Source: JAAUTS01 sp038250235 (GTDB taxonomy: Bacteria > Verrucomicrobiota > Verrucomicrobiia > Methylacidiphilales > JAAUTS01). From it: a stretch of 17,607 bases of DNA. The notes under the pieces are model-generated. The model was not told where the DNA came from and did not search any database. It saw only the letters and a program-made list of their open reading frames with translations. The position numbers and the translations under genes were made by a program. The stretch lies in contig JBBSCO010000059.1 of assembly GCA_038250235.1 (NCBI GenBank), positions 1 to 17,607 of the forward strand, given 5' to 3'. Shown in pieces: positions 17,459 through 17,607 of the stretch (its first letter is position 1; each line of letters begins with the position of its first letter).

Positions 17459-17607
17459 GTGTCCAGAACCAGTGCATTTTTCTCCTCTGATTGTAGCTTG
17501 GGCATCTCGTAGAGTCGCCTCAGAAAACCTGCCCGAGGATTGGACGACTTGTGGCAAAGTGCCACTAGCCACGGAGTGATGTCATACGCTCAAATCAATC
17601 CGTATTA
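17459..17607. other. Right-edge sequence without a recognised gene
   Basis: 149 bases after the terminator with no supported ORF. A perfect palindrome GTGGCA-AAG-TGCCAC lies at 17551-17565; a further GCCAC follows. It could be an operator or chance. The region is cut by the window edge. Confidence 0.4.

Overview
The window looks like chromosomal DNA of a Gram-negative, didermic bacterium. Evidence for an outer membrane is a two-partner-secretion exoprotein and a parvulin-type chaperone lipoprotein. Menaquinone would be made by the futalosine route (mqnC). Most starts lack a Shine-Dalgarno sequence, and the window also has an RRM protein, a GYF_2/LURP-one protein and a LemA-M48 pair. Together these fit Verrucomicrobiota or a PVC relative best, but that is inference; no rRNA or other phylogenetic marker is present. 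Most content is ordinary housekeeping sequence, and I see no defence island, CRISPR array, prophage or intact transposase.

Layout. 1-2003 (minus): 5' two thirds or less of a large TpsA/filamentous-haemagglutinin-like adhesin running off the left edge. 2004-2700: AT-rich leader and gene-poor DNA with a C10 tract. 2701-3194: decayed nucleotidyltransferase pseudogene. 3306-6560: carB without carA, ending in a REP-like palindrome. 6616-7401 (minus): GYF_2 plus LURP-one fusion, possibly preceded by a 45-residue ORF. 7580-7660: tRNA-Leu(GAG). 7694-7996: Dabb-family protein. 8265-9356 (minus): mqnC, divergent from a soluble Ser/Thr kinase (9556-10554). 10577-10651 (minus): tRNA-Gln(CTG) with encoded CCA. 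10757-11856: a 26-residue hydrophobic peptide ORF overlapping a periplasmic parvulin lipoprotein gene, closed by a strong terminator. 11927-12977 (minus): three-gene cluster of an unknown 74-residue protein, a small DUF1232/YkvA-like membrane protein and upp. 13176-13607: unknown cysteine-rich protein. 13667-16312: lemA and an M48/HtpX-like membrane protease with a long C-terminal extension. 16313-16860: 548 bases without a convincing gene. 16861-17412: RRM RNA-binding protein with a basic, Gly-rich N-terminus, followed by a strong terminator.

Functional links. carB and upp both belong to pyrimidine metabolism (de novo synthesis and uracil salvage) but are not adjacent. lemA and the M48 protease form a recurrent envelope-quality-control pair, and the parvulin lipoprotein also serves envelope protein folding. 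The most interesting signals are small: the ATGA-coupled micropeptide, the hairpin filling the lemA-protease gap, the start-codon hairpin of the RRM gene, the upp leader cluster, the GYF_2-LURP fusion and the dying nucleotidyltransferase gene.
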